Assembly (NCBI GenBank): GCA_017545365.1
Contig: JAFWOP010000134.1
Span: 1 to 8,345, forward strand
From: Bacteroidales bacterium
GTDB lineage: Bacteria; Bacteroidota; Bacteroidia; Bacteroidales; P3
Length of the DNA stretch: 8,345 nt
Direction: 5' to 3'
Shown one piece after another: positions 7,139-8,345 of this stretch. A model generated the notes under the pieces. That model was not told the origin of the DNA. It saw nothing but the letters and a program-made list of their open reading frames with translations, and searched no databases. Each line of letters opens with the position of its first letter. Within the stretch, counting starts at the first letter, position 1. The position numbers and the translations under genes were made by a program.

Positions 7139-8191
7139 TTACTCAACCACTAGGCGTTTGGTGGTGGTGCCGGCGGCGGTGCGGACGGAGGCCACGTAGA
7201 CACCTTTGGGCAGGCGGCCCACGTCGAAGGTGGCGGCGTTGCCGGCAGCCTTCTGCTCCAGCACCAGATGGCCCTGCACGTCGTACACCGCCACATGGCT
7301 CAGCCTGTAGGTCGACTGCACCGTCACTATGCCGCTGGCCGGGTTGGGCATCAGCCGTGTGAAGAACCCGACAGCGTCAATCGACACCGTGTCGGGGCCT
7401 TGGACGGTGTCCGTATCGGGCTGGTGGGCGGTGGTGCGCGCTTCGATGGAGGGGCTCCACTCTCCGTATTCTGAGTCACGAGTGCACCAAGCTCGCACAT
7501 GGGCCAGATAGGTGGTGGTGGGGCGCAGCCCCGTCAGGGTAACCCTGTTGTTGTTGGTGGTCACGGTGTATGCCGTCATCCCATCGGCCTCGGCATACTC
7601 CACCTCCCACTGCGTGGCGTTGCCGCCGTACCACTCCAGCATGACGCTGGTGTCGGTGGCATGAATCATGCGCAAGTCCGCTGGAGGGTCGCACCGCGTG
7701 GTGTCCCGCGGCGTGAGGATGGGGAAAAAACCGCCCCAACGTTTATTGGAAACCCTCACATGATGGTTGCAGAAATACATCTCTCTCGCAGGTCTGTCAC
7801 TTTTGTTATGATACTCCCATTGATCGTTTCCAGAAGAGAACTCTGTCGTACCCCATCTCGTATATAATTGTGCGAAATCATTGACATAAGGAAATCTCAC
7901 CCCAATAAAAAAGGTGCCGGCAACGGATATTGGTTTGTCAAAATAAAACTCGTAGGAGTAGGTGACAATTGGGGAGCAATCATACGATTCAAATCCGCGA
8001 GCCGGATACTGCTTGTATTCGAAATAGCGGTAGGGGTTATTGTGCCGTATCCATTTCACGGAGTCGATGCAGTATGCCTCGCCGTTCGACACCCCGTACA
8101 GATAGGCATACAGGTTGAAGTTTGAATCCGTTATCTGGCTTACGTTAAGGATTTCCGCACAAGTGTATATGCTGTCAAGATACCGTCCCAA
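7139..8191 (-). pseudogene. Fibronectin-III protein with T9SS type A sorting domain, apparently 5'-truncated
   Basis: The open frame encodes about 350 residues of a surface or secreted protein. Residues 1 to about 155 resemble the N-terminal beta-rich part of Bacteroidales T9SS cargo proteins, with the recognisable segment YEFYFDKPISVAGTFFIGV (80-98). A fibronectin type III domain spans about 167-255, with the core strands LEWYGGNATQWEVEYA (185-200) and the late TYLAHVRAWC (227-236). The type A C-terminal sorting domain is at about 276-350, with LMPNPASG (280-287), LPKGVYVASV (327-336) and the ending TKRLVVE. That domain is the signal for export by the type IX system after Sec translocation. 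However, no signal peptide is present. The only start in reach is TTG at 8191, and an in-frame TAA lies at 8222-8224. No TAnnTTTG promoter is seen upstream. I therefore read it as an N-terminally truncated remnant. A translated short form, a rare start or a sequencing error upstream remain possible. Confidence 0.65.
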
Positions 8192-8345
8192 TTTTTCATA
8201 AATATGTAGTACTCCCTTTGTTTAGACCAGATTATGATTGATATTGCGGAAAAGGTTTAACATTATTTGTGAGTTTAACTGTTGTTTAGAGGTTGTTGTT
8301 TGTAGGGTCTTGATGCTGTTTTATGCTGCTTTTGAAGCATTGCCA
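8192..8345. other. A/T-rich stretch with no recognisable gene
   Basis: These 154 bp upstream of the truncated T9SS cargo gene have stop codons in the frame leading into it. They hold only very short peptides in other frames, none like a signal peptide. No Bacteroidetes-type promoter faces the gene. The stretch has G/T-rich repetition (GTTGTTT at 8281-8287 and again at 8294-8300, ATGCTG at 8313-8318 and 8323-8328) and a weak 5-bp inverted repeat (8327-8331 with 8335-8339). It could be ordinary intergenic DNA or the edge of a rearrangement. I cannot tell which, and see no transposase or terminal repeat. Confidence 0.4.

Noticed and set aside
7146..7165. Inverted repeat ACCAC/GTGGT at the 3' end of the cargo gene as a convergent terminator
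   Set aside because: It has only 5 bp with a 10-nt loop, lies inside the coding sequence, and has no T-run on either strand.
8140..8199. ATG at 8199 (minus strand) as an alternative start of the cargo gene
   Set aside because: It is out of frame with the cargo protein and yields a peptide of only about 19 residues before a stop.

Overview
The window looks like a chromosomal segment from a member of the Bacteroidetes, most likely the order Bacteroidales. Four things point there: a protein ending in a type IX secretion (T9SS) sorting domain, promoters of the form TTTG-N(about 20)-TAnnTTTG, A/T-rich leaders without Shine-Dalgarno sequences, and a cluster of short palindromes typical of intergenic repeats in this group. 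Coding DNA is fairly GC-rich, with A/T-rich intergenic stretches. I cannot name a genus. The core genes look like ordinary housekeeping genes. I found no CRISPR array, prophage, recognisable insertion sequence or defence system.

Layout, left to right. Positions 1-230 hold no credible gene but carry four near-perfect hairpins (14-163) that look like an intergenic repeat. At 231-264 is an intrinsic terminator for the minus-strand gene hppA (284-2701). hppA encodes a membrane proton-pumping pyrophosphatase whose motifs match the divergent, K+-independent H+-PPase subfamily rather than the usual Na+-pumping type of Bacteroides. The 156 bp between hppA and argS hold two back-to-back divergent promoters and a hairpin in the argS leader. 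On the plus strand follow argS (arginyl-tRNA synthetase, 2858-4654), an acyl-ACP thioesterase (4733-5455) and a secreted S41 carboxyl-terminal processing protease (5510-7123). The gaps between them are 78 and 54 bp, and neither holds a promoter I can see, so they are probably one transcription unit. Tail to tail with the protease, 15 bp away, is a minus-strand gene (7139-8191) for a fibronectin-III protein with a T9SS sorting domain. It lacks a signal peptide, an ATG start and a visible promoter, so it is probably a 5'-truncated remnant. The last 154 bp are A/T-rich and carry no recognisable gene.

How the genes may fit together: the pyrophosphatase removes PPi made by reactions such as aminoacyl-tRNA synthesis by ArgRS and recovers its energy as a proton gradient. 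That link to the divergently transcribed argS is suggestive, but I infer it only from position. The thioesterase (fatty-acid release in the cytoplasm) and the S41 protease (periplasmic protein processing) share no obvious pathway with argS. The most interesting points are the divergent PPase subfamily, a substituted catalytic-motif residue in the thioesterase, the palindrome cluster, and the apparently broken, compositionally mosaic T9SS cargo gene. I see no convincing previously undescribed multi-gene system.
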